From Pseudonocardia xinjiangensis (lineage in GTDB: Bacteria; Actinomycetota; Actinomycetes; Mycobacteriales; Pseudonocardiaceae): a DNA stretch of 45,110 bases. Shown piece by piece: positions 16,249 through 25,132 of the stretch (position 1 is the stretch's first letter; each line of letters begins with the position of its first letter). The notes beneath the pieces were generated by a model. It did no database searches and was not told where the DNA came from. It saw only the letters and a program-made list of their open reading frames with translations. The DNA lies in contig NZ_JAAXKY010000049.1 of NCBI RefSeq assembly GCF_012911925.1, positions 1 to 45,110 of the forward strand, given 5' to 3'. The position numbers and the translations under genes are program-made.

Positions 16249-17211
16249 GTGAAGCTGCTCGTCACCGGTGGAGCCGGCTACGTCGGCAGTGTCTGTGCCG
16301 CGCACCTGGTGGACGCGGGCCATGACGTGACGGTGCTCGACGACCTGTCCACCGGTCACCAGGACGCGGTGCCCGACGGCGCCCGCTTCGTGCAGGCCGA
16401 TCTGGCCGAGGCGGCCGACGACCTGCTGGCCGAGGGCTTCGACGGGGTGCTCCACTTCGCCGCGCGCTCCCTGGTGGGCGAGTCGGTGCAGCGCCCGGAG
16501 CTGTACTGGTCGGGCAACGTGGTGACCACCTTCCGCCTGCTCGAAGCCATCCGGCGGCACGAGACACCCCGGCTGGTGTTCTCCTCCACCGCGGCCACCT
16601 ACGGCGAGCCGGAGCAGGTGCCGATCCGTGAGGACTCCCCCACCCGGCCCACCAACCCCTACGGCGCCAGCAAGCTCGCGATCGACCACGCGATCCGGTC
16701 GTACTCGATCGCCCACGGCCTGGCGGCGGTGAGCCTGCGCTACTTCAACGTGGCCGGCGCGCACGGCCGTTTCGGCGAGCGGCACACGGTGGAGACGCAC
16801 CTCATCCCGCTCGTGCTGCAGGTGGCGTCGGGCACGCGTGACGTGGTGCAGGTGTTCGGCGACGACTGGCCCACCCCCGACGGCACCTGCGTGCGCGACT
16901 ACATCCACGTGGACGACCTCGCCGCCGCGCACCTGTTGGCGCTGGAGCACGCGAAGCCGGGCGAGCACGCGATCTACAACCTGGGCAGCGGCACCGGCTT
17001 CTCCGTGCGCGAGGTGATCGAGGCCTGCCGGACCGTGACCGGACACCCGATCCCCACGACCGTGGCGCCCCGCCGCAGTGGCGACCCCGCCGTGCTGATC
17101 GCCTCCAGCGAGGCGGCCGTGGCCGACCTGGGCTGGCGCCCCCAGTACACCGACATCACCAGGATCGTGGGCGACGCCTGGCGGTTCACCCAGAGCAGGC
17201 AGCCCGTCTGA
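16249..17211 (+). CDS. galE: UDP-glucose 4-epimerase
   Basis: 320-residue short-chain dehydrogenase-fold epimerase that interconverts UDP-glucose and UDP-galactose using bound NAD+, feeding cell-wall galactan synthesis. NAD motif GGAGYVGS near the N-terminus, [13 protein letters not shown], the catalytic YGASK (YxxxK), [12 protein letters not shown] and [18 protein letters not shown] are all present and the length is standard. The GTG at 16249 follows AGGAGGA by 5-6 nt and starts [14 protein letters not shown], the usual family N-terminus; the open frame extends upstream without support. It is 138 bp after ideR on the same strand, so they may share a transcript, as in corynebacteria. It converges on the DUF4192 gene with 20 bp between. 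Confidence 0.95.
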   Translation: MKLLVTGGAGYVGSVCAAHLVDAGHDVTVLDDLSTGHQDAVPDGARFVQADLAEAADDLLAEGFDGVLHFAARSLVGESVQRPELYWSGNVVTTFRLLEAIRRHETPRLVFSSTAATYGEPEQVPIREDSPTRPTNPYGASKLAIDHAIRSYSIAHGLAAVSLRYFNVAGAHGRFGERHTVETHLIPLVLQVASGTRDVVQVFGDDWPTPDGTCVRDYIHVDDLAAAHLLALEHAKPGEHAIYNLGSGTGFSVREVIEACRTVTGHPIPTTVAPRRSGDPAVLIASSEAAVADLGWRPQYTDITRIVGDAWRFTQSRQPV

Positions 17212-17231
17212 CCCCCGCCGGCACCGCGTGC

Positions 17232-18368
17232 TCATGCGCCGGGCCGGTTTCTGCGGATGGTGCGGCGCGAGGTGGGGAACGGCACGGCTGACACGCCGCC
17301 CTGCTCCCCGCCCCCACGCACCCACTCCCTGATCTCCTCGGGCCGCATCCCGAGCAGCACCGAGCGCAGGATCGCGGTCAGCCGGTGCCCCGGCCAGGCC
17401 TGCTCCGCCCGGTCGAGCGCGATGTTGGCGAGCGCTCCGTCGCCCCGCACCATGGCCGACACCGCCAGCAGCGCGGCGGGCTCCGCGGCCTCGGGGTCCG
17501 GCGTCTCCCGCACCAGCGCCGTCCACAGCTGTTCCGCCGCGGCCGCGGCGGGACCGACGCACCGCAGCAGGGCGGCGTCGCGGACGTCCGGGACCGCGAG
17601 CGCCCCGGCGAGCGCGACGACCCTGGTGTCGTCGAGGACCAGCCGGTCGGCCGCCGCGTCGGCGATCGCGGCGTCGACGAGCGTGAGTTCGGCGTCCAGG
17701 CCCTCGCGGTCGGCTGCGGCCCGGCGGGACGCTCCCGGATCGGGTTGGTACAGCGCCTCGTCAGCGGCCTGGATCAGCAGCGCCTCCCGCCTGCGGATGC
17801 GCTCGGGGTGGGCCGGGGCGAGGAGCTGCTCCAGCTCGTTCCGATCGGCCCGCACGACCCGGCCGGCAGCCACCGAGGCTGCTGCGAACGGGGTGGCGGA
17901 GCCCTCCGGCACGAGACCGGTGCATCCGCAGGGGTCGTAACAGGTCCACCGGGCGCCCGCCGCCGTGCTCGGCGTGCTGAGCACGGTGTGGACGTCGATG
18001 CCGCGGGCCTCCAGGGCGTGGACCACGAGGCCGACCAGATCCTCGCGCGGCCGCACGGCCTCGGCGCTCCCGGCGACGACGATCACCGCCGCGCCGGTGG
18101 GGCTGTCGAGGAGCAGGTTCTGGACGGCGTCGGCCGCGACGGCGGCGTCGTGCTCGGGCGGAGGGAGGTCGACGCGGAGGGTGAGGCCCAGCCTGCGGCC
18201 GGACTCGCCGCCGGTGGCCACGAGCACGAGCGACTCACGCGGATGGAAACCGAGCAGGATCGGGACGGCCGCCAGCAGCTCCCCCGGCTCGCGGACCCGG
18301 AGGGTGGACGGGTCGCCCGGCAGGGGCGGCAGGGCGGAGGAGGAGCGGGGGATGTCGGGAGTTGCCAT
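17232..18368 (-). CDS. DUF4192 domain-containing protein
   Basis: 378-residue actinobacterial protein of unknown function. The N-terminus carries the family block [24 protein letters not shown] and a beta strand set, then [32 protein letters not shown], whose Cys-rich YDPCGCTG is characteristic. The C-terminal two-thirds is helical and alanine-rich, repeat-like, ending [34 protein letters not shown]. No catalytic motif is recognisable. ATG at 18368 has no clear ribosome site. Its location next to ideR, galE and sthA suggests a conserved housekeeping neighbourhood, but no role can be deduced. Confidence 0.75.
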   Translation of the reverse strand: MATPDIPRSSSALPPLPGDPSTLRVREPGELLAAVPILLGFHPRESLVLVATGGESGRRLGLTLRVDLPPPEHDAAVAADAVQNLLLDSPTGAAVIVVAGSAEAVRPREDLVGLVVHALEARGIDVHTVLSTPSTAAGARWTCYDPCGCTGLVPEGSATPFAAASVAAGRVVRADRNELEQLLAPAHPERIRRREALLIQAADEALYQPDPGASRRAAADREGLDAELTLVDAAIADAAADRLVLDDTRVVALAGALAVPDVRDAALLRCVGPAAAAAEQLWTALVRETPDPEAAEPAALLAVSAMVRGDGALANIALDRAEQAWPGHRLTAILRSVLLGMRPEEIREWVRGGGEQGGVSAVPFPTSRRTIRRNRPGA

Positions 18369-18518
18369 GTGCGCAGCGTCGGGCGCCTCCGGTGCGGTGC
18401 GCCATCCGTTGCGCCGTTCGGCTGTGGACCACCTGCGGGGCCCCGCTGGAGATCGCCGTCCGGACGGGCATATGGGGATGGCCGCGGCACGGACGGCCGA
18501 AGTGTCGTCGCCGACTGT

Positions 18519-18541
18519 TAACCTCCCCCGCTTGCCGGGGG
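18519..18541 (+). promoter_or_regulatory. Possible sthA promoter region with a small hairpin
   Basis: TAACCT (18519-18524) fits TANNNT. It abuts a perfect 6-bp stem, CCCCCG (18525-18530) and CGGGGG (18536-18541) with a 5-nt loop. The start site would fall inside the hairpin, about 100 nt before sthA. The rest of the 265-bp gap shows nothing further. Confidence 0.2.
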
Positions 18542-18633
18542 ACGCCTCCGCCCGCGACCCTTTCCCCGTGGCAGGACGGCCACCGGCGCTGATCCGGTGG
18601 CGCCCGCCGAGCGAGCGAGTGGGAGGACATCCC

Positions 18634-20046
18634 GTGTACGACTACGACCTGCTGGTGATCGGCTCTGGTCCCGGTGGCCAGAAGGCCGCGATCGCGGCCG
18701 CCAAGCTGGGCAAACGCGTCTGCGTGGCGGAGCGGCGCAACATGATGGGGGGCGTCTGCGTCAACACGGGCACGATCCCGTCGAAGACGCTGCGCGAGGC
18801 GGTGCTCTACCTGACGGGTTTCGCCCAGCGGGACATGTACGGCGCCAGCTACCGCGTCAAGTCGGAGATCACGATCACCGACCTGCTGGCGCGCACGGCG
18901 CACGTCGTGGGCCGTGAGGTGGAGGTGATCCGCAACCAGCTGCTGCGCAACCACGTCGACATCCTCGCCGGTACCGCCCGGTTCGAGGACGCGCACACGG
19001 TCGTCGTCGAGGGCGACTCGCGTGGTGACCACAACACCGTCACGGCCGAGAACATCGTCATCGCCACCGGGACGAAGCCGGCCCGGCCGAACGCGGTCGA
19101 GTTCGACGAGAACCACGTGATCGACTCCGACGCCGTGCTGACGCTGCAGCGGGTACCCGGCTCGATGGTCGTGGTCGGCGCCGGTGTGATCGGCATCGAG
19201 TACGCGTCGATGTTCGCCGCTCTCGGCACCCGCGTCACGGTGGTGGAGAAGCGCCCGCAGATGCTGGAGTTCTGCGATCCCGAGGTGGTCGAGTCGCTCA
19301 AGTTCCACCTGCGCGACCAGGCCGTGACGTTCCGGTTCGGCGAGGAGGTCGAGAAGGTCGAGATCACCCCCAAGGGCACCGTCACGAGCCTCGCGAGCGG
19401 CAAGCGGATCGCCGCGGACATGGTGATGTACTCGGCGGGGCGCCAGGGTGTCACCGACGAGCTCGACCTGGAGAAGGCGGGGCTCTCGGCCGACAAGCGG
19501 GGCCGGATCTCGGTGGACAAGCAGTACCGCACGGAGGTCCCCCACATCTTCGCGGTGGGCGACGTGATCGGTTTCCCCGCGCTGGCCGCCACGAGCATGG
19601 ACCAGGGGCGGCTCGCGGCCTACCACGCCTTCGACGAGCCGGTGCGGGAGCTGCAGGAGCTGCAGCCGATCGGCATCTACACCGTTCCCGAGATCTCCTA
19701 CTGCGGGAAGACGGAGGCGGAGCTGACGCAGTCGTCGGTGCCGTACGAGGTGGGGATGTCGCGCTACCGGGAGCTCGCGCGCGGCGCGATCGTCGGCGAC
19801 TCCTACGGCATGCTGAAGCTGCTGGTGTCCACCGTCGACCACAAGCTGCTCGGCGTGCACGTGTTCGGCACCAACGCCACCGACCTCGTCCACATCGGAC
19901 AGGCGATCATGGGGTGCGGCGGCACGGTCGACTATCTCGTCGACACGGTGCTCAACTACCCCACGCTGTCGGAGGCGTACAAGGTGGCGGCGCTGGACGT
20001 CACCAACAAGATGCGCGCGCTGGACGTGTTCGCGAACGGGAGCTAG
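18634..20046 (+). CDS. sthA: Soluble (Si-specific) NAD(P)+ transhydrogenase
   Basis: 470-residue flavoprotein that moves reducing equivalents between NADPH and NAD+ in the cytosol. FAD motif [11 protein letters not shown], then [18 protein letters not shown], where the redox disulfide of related lipoamide dehydrogenases is broken (only one Cys), which is diagnostic for Sth[28 protein letters not shown] is the NAD(P) motif, [21 protein letters not shown] the second FAD contact, and [17 protein letters not shown] lies in the dimer interface domain. GGGAGGA precedes the GTG at 18634 by 7 nt. Its nearness to ideR matches the mycobacterial arrangement. Its TAG overlaps the stop of the convergent M23 gene by 3 bp within CTAG. 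Confidence 0.93.
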   Translation: MYDYDLLVIGSGPGGQKAAIAAAKLGKRVCVAERRNMMGGVCVNTGTIPSKTLREAVLYLTGFAQRDMYGASYRVKSEITITDLLARTAHVVGREVEVIRNQLLRNHVDILAGTARFEDAHTVVVEGDSRGDHNTVTAENIVIATGTKPARPNAVEFDENHVIDSDAVLTLQRVPGSMVVVGAGVIGIEYASMFAALGTRVTVVEKRPQMLEFCDPEVVESLKFHLRDQAVTFRFGEEVEKVEITPKGTVTSLASGKRIAADMVMYSAGRQGVTDELDLEKAGLSADKRGRISVDKQYRTEVPHIFAVGDVIGFPALAATSMDQGRLAAYHAFDEPVRELQELQPIGIYTVPEISYCGKTEAELTQSSVPYEVGMSRYRELARGAIVGDSYGMLKLLVSTVDHKLLGVHVFGTNATDLVHIGQAIMGCGGTVDYLVDTVLNYPTLSEAYKVAALDVTNKMRALDVFANGS

Positions 20047-20936
20047 TAGCGAATGCCGTGCTGGTCGAGCCACGGGCGCGGGTTGATCTTCGTGCCGCCC
20101 GGGGTGATGACCTCGATGTGCAGGTGCGGGCCGGTCGACTGGCCGCGGTTGCCGACCTCGGCGATCTCCTGACCGGCTGTCACCTTCTGGCCCACGCGCA
20201 CCAGTGACCGGTTGATGTGGCCGTAGACGGTGATCGTGCCGTCGGCGTGCCGGACGCGCACCCACAGGCCGAACCCGCTCGCGGGACCCGAGTCGATCAC
20301 GGTGCCGGCGAGCGGGACGCGGATCGGGGTGCCGATCGGGGCGGCGATGTCGAGGCCCTGGTGAGACGAGCCCCAGCGGGCACCGAACCCGGACGTGACC
20401 CGTCCGATGATCATCTCGACGGTGGACGCCGCGGCCTTCTTGGCGGCCTCGGCCACACGGGCGGCTTCGGCCACCTTCGCCTGCTCGGCGGCGCGAGCAG
20501 CGGCATCGGCAGCGGCCTGCTGGAGGTCGGCGGCCTTGACGAGCGAGGCGGCGTCGGCGACAACGGGCTCGGGCGTGACCGGCCCGACCGCCGCGGCGAC
20601 CGCGGCGACGACGGGGGGATCGGCGACGAGCGGCGCGGAGAGCGCAGCGGCCTGCACGTCCGGAGCGGAGCTGAGGAGCTCGTTGACTCCGATGCGCAGC
20701 ACGTTGGCGCCGTCGGCCGCCGCCGGCAGAGCCTCGGCGAGCGCGTGCTGACCTGCAGCGGCCACTGCGCCACCGGCGACAACCGTCGCGACGAAGCGGA
20801 CGGGGAGCGAGGGAGTGAGCTGGGGAAGCGAGATCGACCGGTGGGCGCCGCCACCGACCCCCGCTGCCGCCATGACGGCCGGCAGCGGGGGCCCGAGGTG
20901 TGCGCGCCGGCCCTGGGGGGAGCGGTGCCGTGCCAC
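20043..20936 (-). CDS. M23 family (LytM-like) murein endopeptidase, membrane-anchored or secreted
   Basis: 297-residue zinc metallopeptidase predicted to cut peptidoglycan cross-links outside the membrane. After a basic N-terminus, a hydrophobic stretch near residues 46-66 ([18 protein letters not shown]) acts as signal or anchor. Residues of about 110-170 are alanine-rich and predicted coiled coil ([29 protein letters not shown]). The peptidase domain has [14 protein letters not shown] (HxxxD), YGHINRSLV and the HLHIEV zinc/catalytic motif, so it looks active. Its stop shares CTAG with the sthA stop. The 521-bp region upstream holds a sequence resembling a c-di-AMP riboswitch, a usual control for this class in actinobacteria. 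Confidence 0.88.
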   Translation of the reverse strand: MARHRSPQGRRAHLGPPLPAVMAAAGVGGGAHRSISLPQLTPSLPVRFVATVVAGGAVAAAGQHALAEALPAAADGANVLRIGVNELLSSAPDVQAAALSAPLVADPPVVAAVAAAVGPVTPEPVVADAASLVKAADLQQAAADAAARAAEQAKVAEAARVAEAAKKAAASTVEMIIGRVTSGFGARWGSSHQGLDIAAPIGTPIRVPLAGTVIDSGPASGFGLWVRVRHADGTITVYGHINRSLVRVGQKVTAGQEIAEVGNRGQSTGPHLHIEVITPGGTKINPRPWLDQHGIRY

Positions 20937-21119
20937 GACCTTTCCTTCCGGATCGGGCGCTCCGGCCGGACATCCCGCTCGGGGGTGCGGGCGGACCGCC
21001 GGGGGTGCGGTCCGTGTCCGGTCTGTGACCGGGGCGTTATCGATCCGGGGGAAACGTTAATCGCGGTTGACTCGACGTTGACCCCCGCACCGCCAGAACT
21101 GAGATCGCCGGACGGAACG

Positions 21120-21239
21120 GCGCGGCGAGCGGCCGGACCGGCATGTCGGGCCCAACACGCCGATGTGGCGCCTCCCGTTCAGCGCAGAGTTGCCTCCGGT
21201 CCCCCGCCGGCAGCCGTAGTCCCGTATCCGGGAGGCGAT
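21120..21239 (-). promoter_or_regulatory. Possible divergent c-di-AMP (ydaO-type) riboswitch upstream of the M23 gene
   Basis: Read on the minus strand, landmarks of the ydaO consensus appear in order: CTGCCGGCGGGGGACC (21213-21198), TGAA (21181-21178) and CCCGACA (21150-21144). The consensus GGGGTGAA is only partly kept, and the highly conserved GCTAACC after CCCGACA is not present. It may be a degenerate relative or coincidence. The gene context, a cell-wall peptidase, is the classical one. Confidence 0.22.
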
Positions 21240-21420
21240 CACGGCGGGTGCGGTACCAGCGAACGGAGTAGTCCGCGGTGCCGGTGGCCGCAGGATCCGC
21301 GCCGAACGGAGGCGGGGTGCTGATCGGGAACGCCGGACCGGTCAGCCGTCAAGCCCTCGGTGCCCCGATGTTCCCGCTCCCTGGTGATCTACGCATACGC
21401 ACACAGAGCACCCTTCCGGG

Positions 21421-21426
21421 TACGGT
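21421..21426 (+). promoter_or_regulatory. -10 hexamer TACGGT of the helical-protein gene
   Basis: The predicted start of transcription is near 21433, giving a leader of about 25 nt that contains GAGGGGAG just before the TTG start. Confidence 0.4.
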
Positions 21427-21457
21427 TTCGACCATCCCAGCGCGCGAGGGGAGCGAA

Positions 21458-22654
21458 TTGTTCCGCAGGTCCGACCGGAGGGACGAGCCCGCCGACGAGC
21501 GCGCGCTCGTCGCCCGCCACGCCGCCACACAAGGCTTTCTCGCCCTGGACGACGAGCAGCGCGCCGTCGCCGACGCCGTGCGGGCTGCCGACGAGCTCGG
21601 CGGCAGCCACGGGCTGACCCGGGCGTGGGCGGAGGTCGCGGCCGTCGGGGATGCGGCCACCGAGGCCTACCTGGCCGCAACCGGCGACCAGCCGCCGGGC
21701 GGTGCGCGGGCGGCGGACACCCGCGCGGCCGACGAGCGGGCGCTGCGGGAGATCGAGCGGGCGCGGGAGATGATCCGCCGCTTCCGTGCCTCGAACTCCC
21801 GGGCGCTCGACGAGGCGGCGTTCGCAGTGAGCAACCTGCCCCGCACGGTCCAGCAGGCGCACACGGCGCTGCGCGAGGCGCGCACCGCGGTGGAGCAGGC
21901 CGACGCGGCCGGCGTCCGGTCCCGCCGGGCGGCGGAGCGCCTGGCGGAGGCCGAGCGGGCCGCCGCTCAGCTCGACACCCCCGGCGCGCGCCTGCGCGAC
22001 CAGCGCCGGTCGGCCCAGCACACGCTCGACCTGGCCCGATCAGCCGCCGCGCTCGCCGCCGAGGCACCACGCACGGCCGAGGCGGTGCGCACGGCGCTGA
22101 CCAGCATCGGCACCCGCCGCTCGGCCGCCGAGACCAAGGCCGACCGGATCGAGCCGTCGATGTCGGCGTTGCGCCGCGAGTTCTCCGAGCCCTGCTCCCG
22201 GGATCTCACCGGGGCCGAGACCCTCGCCCGCGAGGCCATCGCCGACGCCGACCGGGCGATCACCCAGGCTCGACAGCTGGCCGGGGACGGCGACTGGGAC
22301 GAGGCATTGGACCGGATCACGGCAGCCCGATCGGCGCTCGGTCGTGCCGAGGAACGGTACGACGTGGTCACCGACCGGTTGTCCCAGCTGCGCGAGGCCC
22401 GGACCGACCCCACCCGCCAGGCCTCCGACGCCCGGTTCGTGCTGCGCGACGCGCAGCGGCTCGTGGTGGACCGCGGGCTGGTCACCGAGTTCGGCGCGAT
22501 CCTCGACGCCCAGTCGGTGCGGCTCGCGAACGCCGAGGAGCGGCTCACCGGGGTGCACCCCGACTACTGGCTCTACCTGACCGAGCTGCGTGGTGTCCGG
22601 GAACGGGTGAAGGACGTCGTCGCCCGGGCCAGGAGCACGCCACCGCGCCGCTGA
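21458..22654 (+). CDS. Ala/Arg-rich predicted coiled-coil protein of unknown function
   Basis: 398 residues, almost wholly alpha-helical by composition, rich in Ala, Arg and Glu with heptad-like spacing from about residue 95 to the end (for example AVEQADAAGVRSRRAAERLAEAERAAAQL). No membrane segment, signal peptide or catalytic motif is seen. TTG at 21458 was chosen: GAGGGGAG lies 5-6 nt upstream and a TACGGT promoter 31 nt upstream, while earlier in-frame starts would lie before the promoter. A structural or scaffold role would be a guess. It resembles the helical C-terminal part of actinobacterial TPM-domain proteins, but no TPM domain is present. It converges on the following oxidoreductase gene. 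Confidence 0.7.
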   Translation: MFRRSDRRDEPADERALVARHAATQGFLALDDEQRAVADAVRAADELGGSHGLTRAWAEVAAVGDAATEAYLAATGDQPPGGARAADTRAADERALREIERAREMIRRFRASNSRALDEAAFAVSNLPRTVQQAHTALREARTAVEQADAAGVRSRRAAERLAEAERAAAQLDTPGARLRDQRRSAQHTLDLARSAAALAAEAPRTAEAVRTALTSIGTRRSAAETKADRIEPSMSALRREFSEPCSRDLTGAETLAREAIADADRAITQARQLAGDGDWDEALDRITAARSALGRAEERYDVVTDRLSQLREARTDPTRQASDARFVLRDAQRLVVDRGLVTEFGAILDAQSVRLANAEERLTGVHPDYWLYLTELRGVRERVKDVVARARSTPPRR

Positions 22655-22671
22655 CGGGCCGGGCACTCCGG

Positions 22672-23619
22672 CTACGTGGTCAGCACCATCTTTCCCGTGG
22701 TGCGCCCGAGCTCGCCTGCCCGGTGGGCGTGCGACGCCCGTTCCAGGGGAAAGGTCTCGGCCACCAGCACCCGCAGCCGCCGGTCGTCGACCAGCCGTGC
22801 GAGCTCGTCGAGGCCGTCCCCGTCGGGCTCCACGAGCATGCCGGTGGCACGCAGCCCACGGTCCGCCGCGGCGGCCACGGCCTCGGCGGCAGCGCCGGAC
22901 GGCAGGCAGATCAGGCGACCGTCGGGGTGCAGCACGTCGAGCGAGCGCACGGCGATCTCCCCACCGAACATGTCCAGCACGAGGTCGACGGGGTCGATCA
23001 CCTTCTCGAACGCCTCGGCCCGGTAGTCCACCGCCTCGTCGATGCCGAGGTCGTTGAGCAGGTGGTGCTTGCCGATCGACGCTGTGCCGATCACGTAGGC
23101 GCCCCTGGCTTTCGCGATCTGGACGGCCAGGTGCCCGACCCCGCCCGCGGCGGCGTGCACGAGCACCCGCTGGCCCGCCTGCACGCCGGCGATGTCCACC
23201 AGGCTCTGCCACGCGGTGAGCCCGGCCAGCGGGAGCGCCGCCGCCTCCACCTCCGACAGCCCGGCGGGGCGGTGCGCGAAGTGCCGCGACGGGGCGATGA
23301 CGAACTCGGCGTAGGCGCCGGCCTGGCGCGGGAACCATGGCATCCCGAACACCGAGTCGCCCACCGAGAACCGGGTGACGCCGAGGCCGACCGCGTCGAC
23401 GGTGCCCGCGACGTCCCATCCGACGGTGAACGGGGGCGGCCCGATCACCGCCGCCATCCCCGAGCCTGCGCGCGTCTTCCAGTCCACGGGATTCACCCCG
23501 GCGGCGGCCACGCGCACACGTATCTCGGTGGGCAACGGTTCGGGCACCTCCGCCTCACCGATCTCGAGTACCTCGGGACCGCCGGTCGAGAGTTGCGTGA
23601 TGACGCGCATCGTTCCCAC
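22672..23619 (-). CDS. NADP-dependent zinc-less alcohol dehydrogenase/quinone oxidoreductase family protein
   Basis: 315-residue medium-chain reductase of the quinone oxidoreductase group, which reduces quinones or enones with NADPH. The GroES-like domain covers AAGVNPVDWKTRAG and FTVGWDVAGTVDAVG; the Rossmann domain has VLVHAAAGGVGHLAVQIAKARGAYVIGT, and the C-terminus is GKMVLTT. Structural and catalytic zinc ligands are absent. GTG at 23619 was taken because TAGGTA ends 6 nt upstream, the same geometry as other leaderless starts here; ATG at 23610 is the alternative. The specific substrate is unknown. Confidence 0.85.
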   Translation of the reverse strand: MGTMRVITQLSTGGPEVLEIGEAEVPEPLPTEIRVRVAAAGVNPVDWKTRAGSGMAAVIGPPPFTVGWDVAGTVDAVGLGVTRFSVGDSVFGMPWFPRQAGAYAEFVIAPSRHFAHRPAGLSEVEAAALPLAGLTAWQSLVDIAGVQAGQRVLVHAAAGGVGHLAVQIAKARGAYVIGTASIGKHHLLNDLGIDEAVDYRAEAFEKVIDPVDLVLDMFGGEIAVRSLDVLHPDGRLICLPSGAAAEAVAAAADRGLRATGMLVEPDGDGLDELARLVDDRRLRVLVAETFPLERASHAHRAGELGRTTGKMVLTT

Positions 23620-23625
23620 GTCCGA

Positions 23626-23631
23626 TACCTA
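23626..23631 (-). promoter_or_regulatory. Weak leaderless-type -10 of the oxidoreductase gene
   Basis: TAGGTA on the minus strand, 6 nt before the GTG at 23619. The last base departs from TANNNT. Confidence 0.25.
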
Positions 23632-23700
23632 CCATCAGAAGACCAGGAATACCGGCCCGGGTCGGCGGACGACACTCCGGCATCGGGCAAGTGCACCCGT

Positions 23701-23706
23701 TACGGT
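23701..23706 (+). promoter_or_regulatory. -10 hexamer TACGGT for a leaderless PPOX gene
   Basis: TACGGT is followed by GCGACC and the GTG at 23713. The arrangement is nearly identical at 39013 (TACGGT, GCGATC, ATG). Confidence 0.5.
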
Positions 23707-23712
23707 GCGACC

Positions 23713-24135
23713 GTGAGCCCCCTTCCCGAGAGTGCGCGCGCCCTCATCGAGTCCGGAAGGCTCGCCCACTGCGCGACGATCAACCCGGACGGGAGTCCTC
23801 AGCTCAGTGCCGTGTGGGTCGGGCTCGACGGCGACGAGATCGTCATGGCGCACCTGCCGGAGCACCGGAAGGTCCGCAACCTCCGTCGTGATCCCCGCGT
23901 CGTGCTGTCCCTGGACGCCGAGGAGCGCAATGCCCTCGGGATGCAGCACAACCTGGTGGTGTACGGCACGGCCACCGTCACCGAGGGCGGAGCGCCCGAA
24001 CTGCTGCAACGGCTCGTGAAGGTCTACGCCGGGCCGGGTGCCGAGTTCCCGTTGCCGCCCGACGCGCCGGCCGGCTACGTGGTGCGCATCGCCGTCGAGC
24101 GGGTGGGTGGGGTCGGCCCCTGGACGGAGCACTGA
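23713..24135 (+). CDS. PPOX-class flavin/F420-dependent oxidoreductase
   Basis: 140-residue split-barrel flavin-binding protein of the pyridoxamine-phosphate-oxidase-like superfamily; actinobacterial members often use F420. The order of elements is canonical: LAHCATINPDGSPQLSAVWVGLDGDEIVMAH, HRKVRNLRRDPRVVLSLD, LVVYGTATVTEG and a C-terminal VVRIAVERVGGVGPW. The GTG start at 23713 is supported by the TACGGT hexamer 6 nt upstream and by the absence of an SD. Substrate unknown. A second, different PPOX protein is encoded at 34413. Confidence 0.85.
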   Translation: MSPLPESARALIESGRLAHCATINPDGSPQLSAVWVGLDGDEIVMAHLPEHRKVRNLRRDPRVVLSLDAEERNALGMQHNLVVYGTATVTEGGAPELLQRLVKVYAGPGAEFPLPPDAPAGYVVRIAVERVGGVGPWTEH

Positions 24136-24162
24136 GCGGCTCCCGGGCGGGCGGCGGACGGC

Positions 24163-24573
24163 TCAGCCCGACGTGGCGAGGCGGGTCCGGGGGTCGCCGC
24201 GCCGAGCGCCGCCCGACACCCCGCCGGTGGCCCAGTCGTCCGGGTGCACCGGGATGATCCGGCCGTGGACCAGCCTCCGGTCCACCCCGAGCACGTCGAC
24301 GACGATGTCGGTGAAGTCGCCCAGCAGCCGCCGGCGCTGCTCCACCGGCCTGCCCTCGAGCACCATCGCCGTGAAGTACGGAGCCGACCGGCTCGACGCC
24401 GGCGTGCCCGCGGTGGCCCAGAGCTCCGGCCGGTGCAGGGTGACCCACGCCCGCACCCCGTCGAGGGGCCATCCCAGGAGCTCGGCGTAGCGGGTGCTCA
24501 TCGCCGAGAGCAGCTCGGAGTGCTGGGCGGGGGTGTGCATCCCCTCGACGAGATGGACTTCGAGGATCGGCAT
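24163..24573 (-). CDS. Tautomerase superfamily protein (Pro-1)
   Basis: 136-residue member of the 4-oxalocrotonate tautomerase superfamily in its longer, fused-subunit form (cis-CaaD/MSAD size class). The N-terminus MPILEVHLVEG leaves Pro1 as catalytic base after Met removal. The middle has YAELLGWPLDGVRAWVTLHRPELWATAG and the second half repeats the beta-alpha pattern (PYFTAMVLEGRPVEQRRRLLGDFTDIVVDVLGV). I could not place the other active-site residues of cis-CaaD or MSAD with confidence, so no substrate is assigned. ATG at 24573 lies 7 nt after TACGGT on the minus strand, pointing to a leaderless mRNA. Confidence 0.78.
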   Translation of the reverse strand: MPILEVHLVEGMHTPAQHSELLSAMSTRYAELLGWPLDGVRAWVTLHRPELWATAGTPASSRSAPYFTAMVLEGRPVEQRRRLLGDFTDIVVDVLGVDRRLVHGRIIPVHPDDWATGGVSGGARRGDPRTRLATSG

Positions 24574-24580
24574 GGCGCAT

Positions 24581-24586
24581 ACCGTA
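24581..24586 (-). promoter_or_regulatory. -10 hexamer TACGGT for the leaderless tautomerase gene
   Basis: TACGGT on the minus strand, 7 nt before the ATG at 24573. Confidence 0.45.
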
Positions 24587-24633
24587 AGGAGCCCTGCCGG
24601 CTCGCCCGCGATCGGCCTCGGCGTGCGGACGGC

Positions 24634-24999
24634 TCAGTCGTGCGGCTGCTCGACCACCTTCGGCTGGGTGCGCTCCCACTCGAGGTAACGGTCGGTCTCG
24701 ACGAGGACGGCGCCCCCGAGCCACAGCGCGACGATCACGTCGTCGCCCAGACCGAGCAACGCCAGGAACGCCTCCGGGACGAGGTCGACCGGTGACACGA
24801 GGTAGGCCAGGGCGAGCACCAGTAGCCCGAGCCGCCCCCGGCTCAGCTCCGGGTAGCGGCCCGAGAGCGCACCGGCGAGCATCCGGGGCAGCGACCGGAG
24901 CCGGTCGCCGAACCCGGGTGCGCCCGGCCTGCGTCCATCGGACAGGGCGCGCCACAGGGCGCGGAACGCGGCGATCCGGCGTGGTCCGATCTTGGGCAC
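24634..24999 (-). CDS. YkvA/DUF1232 family small membrane protein
   Basis: 121 residues. The family core LLVLALAYLVSPVDLVPEAFLALLGLGDDVIVALWLGGAVLVETDRYLEWER forms two membrane segments with the SPVDLVPE and GxxDD signatures that define DUF1232. A basic, Pro/Gly-rich cytosolic N-terminus precedes it. GTG at 24999 was chosen because homology begins there and a SigR-like promoter ends just upstream; an in-frame start exists 23 codons earlier. Function unknown; family members are linked to stress in some bacteria. Confidence 0.75.
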   Translation of the reverse strand: MPKIGPRRIAAFRALWRALSDGRRPGAPGFGDRLRSLPRMLAGALSGRYPELSRGRLGLLVLALAYLVSPVDLVPEAFLALLGLGDDVIVALWLGGAVLVETDRYLEWERTQPKVVEQPHD

Positions 25000-25007
25000 A
25001 CTCTCAC

Positions 25008-25033
25008 AACGATCTCGACAGTCGGAACGTTCC
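25008..25033 (-). promoter_or_regulatory. SigR/SigH-like ECF promoter with embedded palindrome
   Basis: On the minus strand GGAAC (25033-25029) and GTT (25010-25008) are separated by exactly 18 nt, matching the SigR/SigH pattern GGAAT-N18-GTT with one difference. Transcription would start a few bases before the GTG at 24999. The -35 lies in a perfect 12-bp palindrome CGGAACGTTCCG (25023-25034). Confidence 0.35.
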
Positions 25034-25090
25034 GGACGCCTCGCCCGATCGGCGAGCGGGCACCACACCGCGGCCGTGCCGGGCGGGCGC

Positions 25091-25096
25091 TATCGT
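25091..25096 (+). promoter_or_regulatory. Candidate -10 of the lipoprotein gene
   Basis: TATCGT, with transcription expected near 25103 and a strong GGGGGAA ribosome site at 25120-25126. Confidence 0.3.
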
Positions 25097-25132
25097 CGGC
25101 AGCTCCACTGATCGCTCGCGGGGGAAGTGTCG

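Larger units (their letters stand above)
20937..21457. other. 521-bp divergent intergenic region
   Basis: No protein-coding signal is convincing here. Contents: a possible ydaO-like leader (minus strand, 21120-21239), a direct repeat GTTGAC-N5-GTTGAC at 21065-21081 (read on the plus strand) beside AAACGTTAA, and the TACGGT promoter of the downstream plus-strand gene at 21421. Confidence 0.4.

Noticed and set aside
15310..17562. Upstream extension of the sulfurtransferase frame on the minus strand
   Set aside because: It overlaps ideR and galE on the opposite strand, and the extension has no domain. The family N-terminus begins at the GTG at 15309.
18235..20973. Long minus-strand frame of about 900 codons opposite sthA
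   Set aside because: sthA is unmistakable on the other strand, and the minus frame is low-complexity Arg/His sequence.
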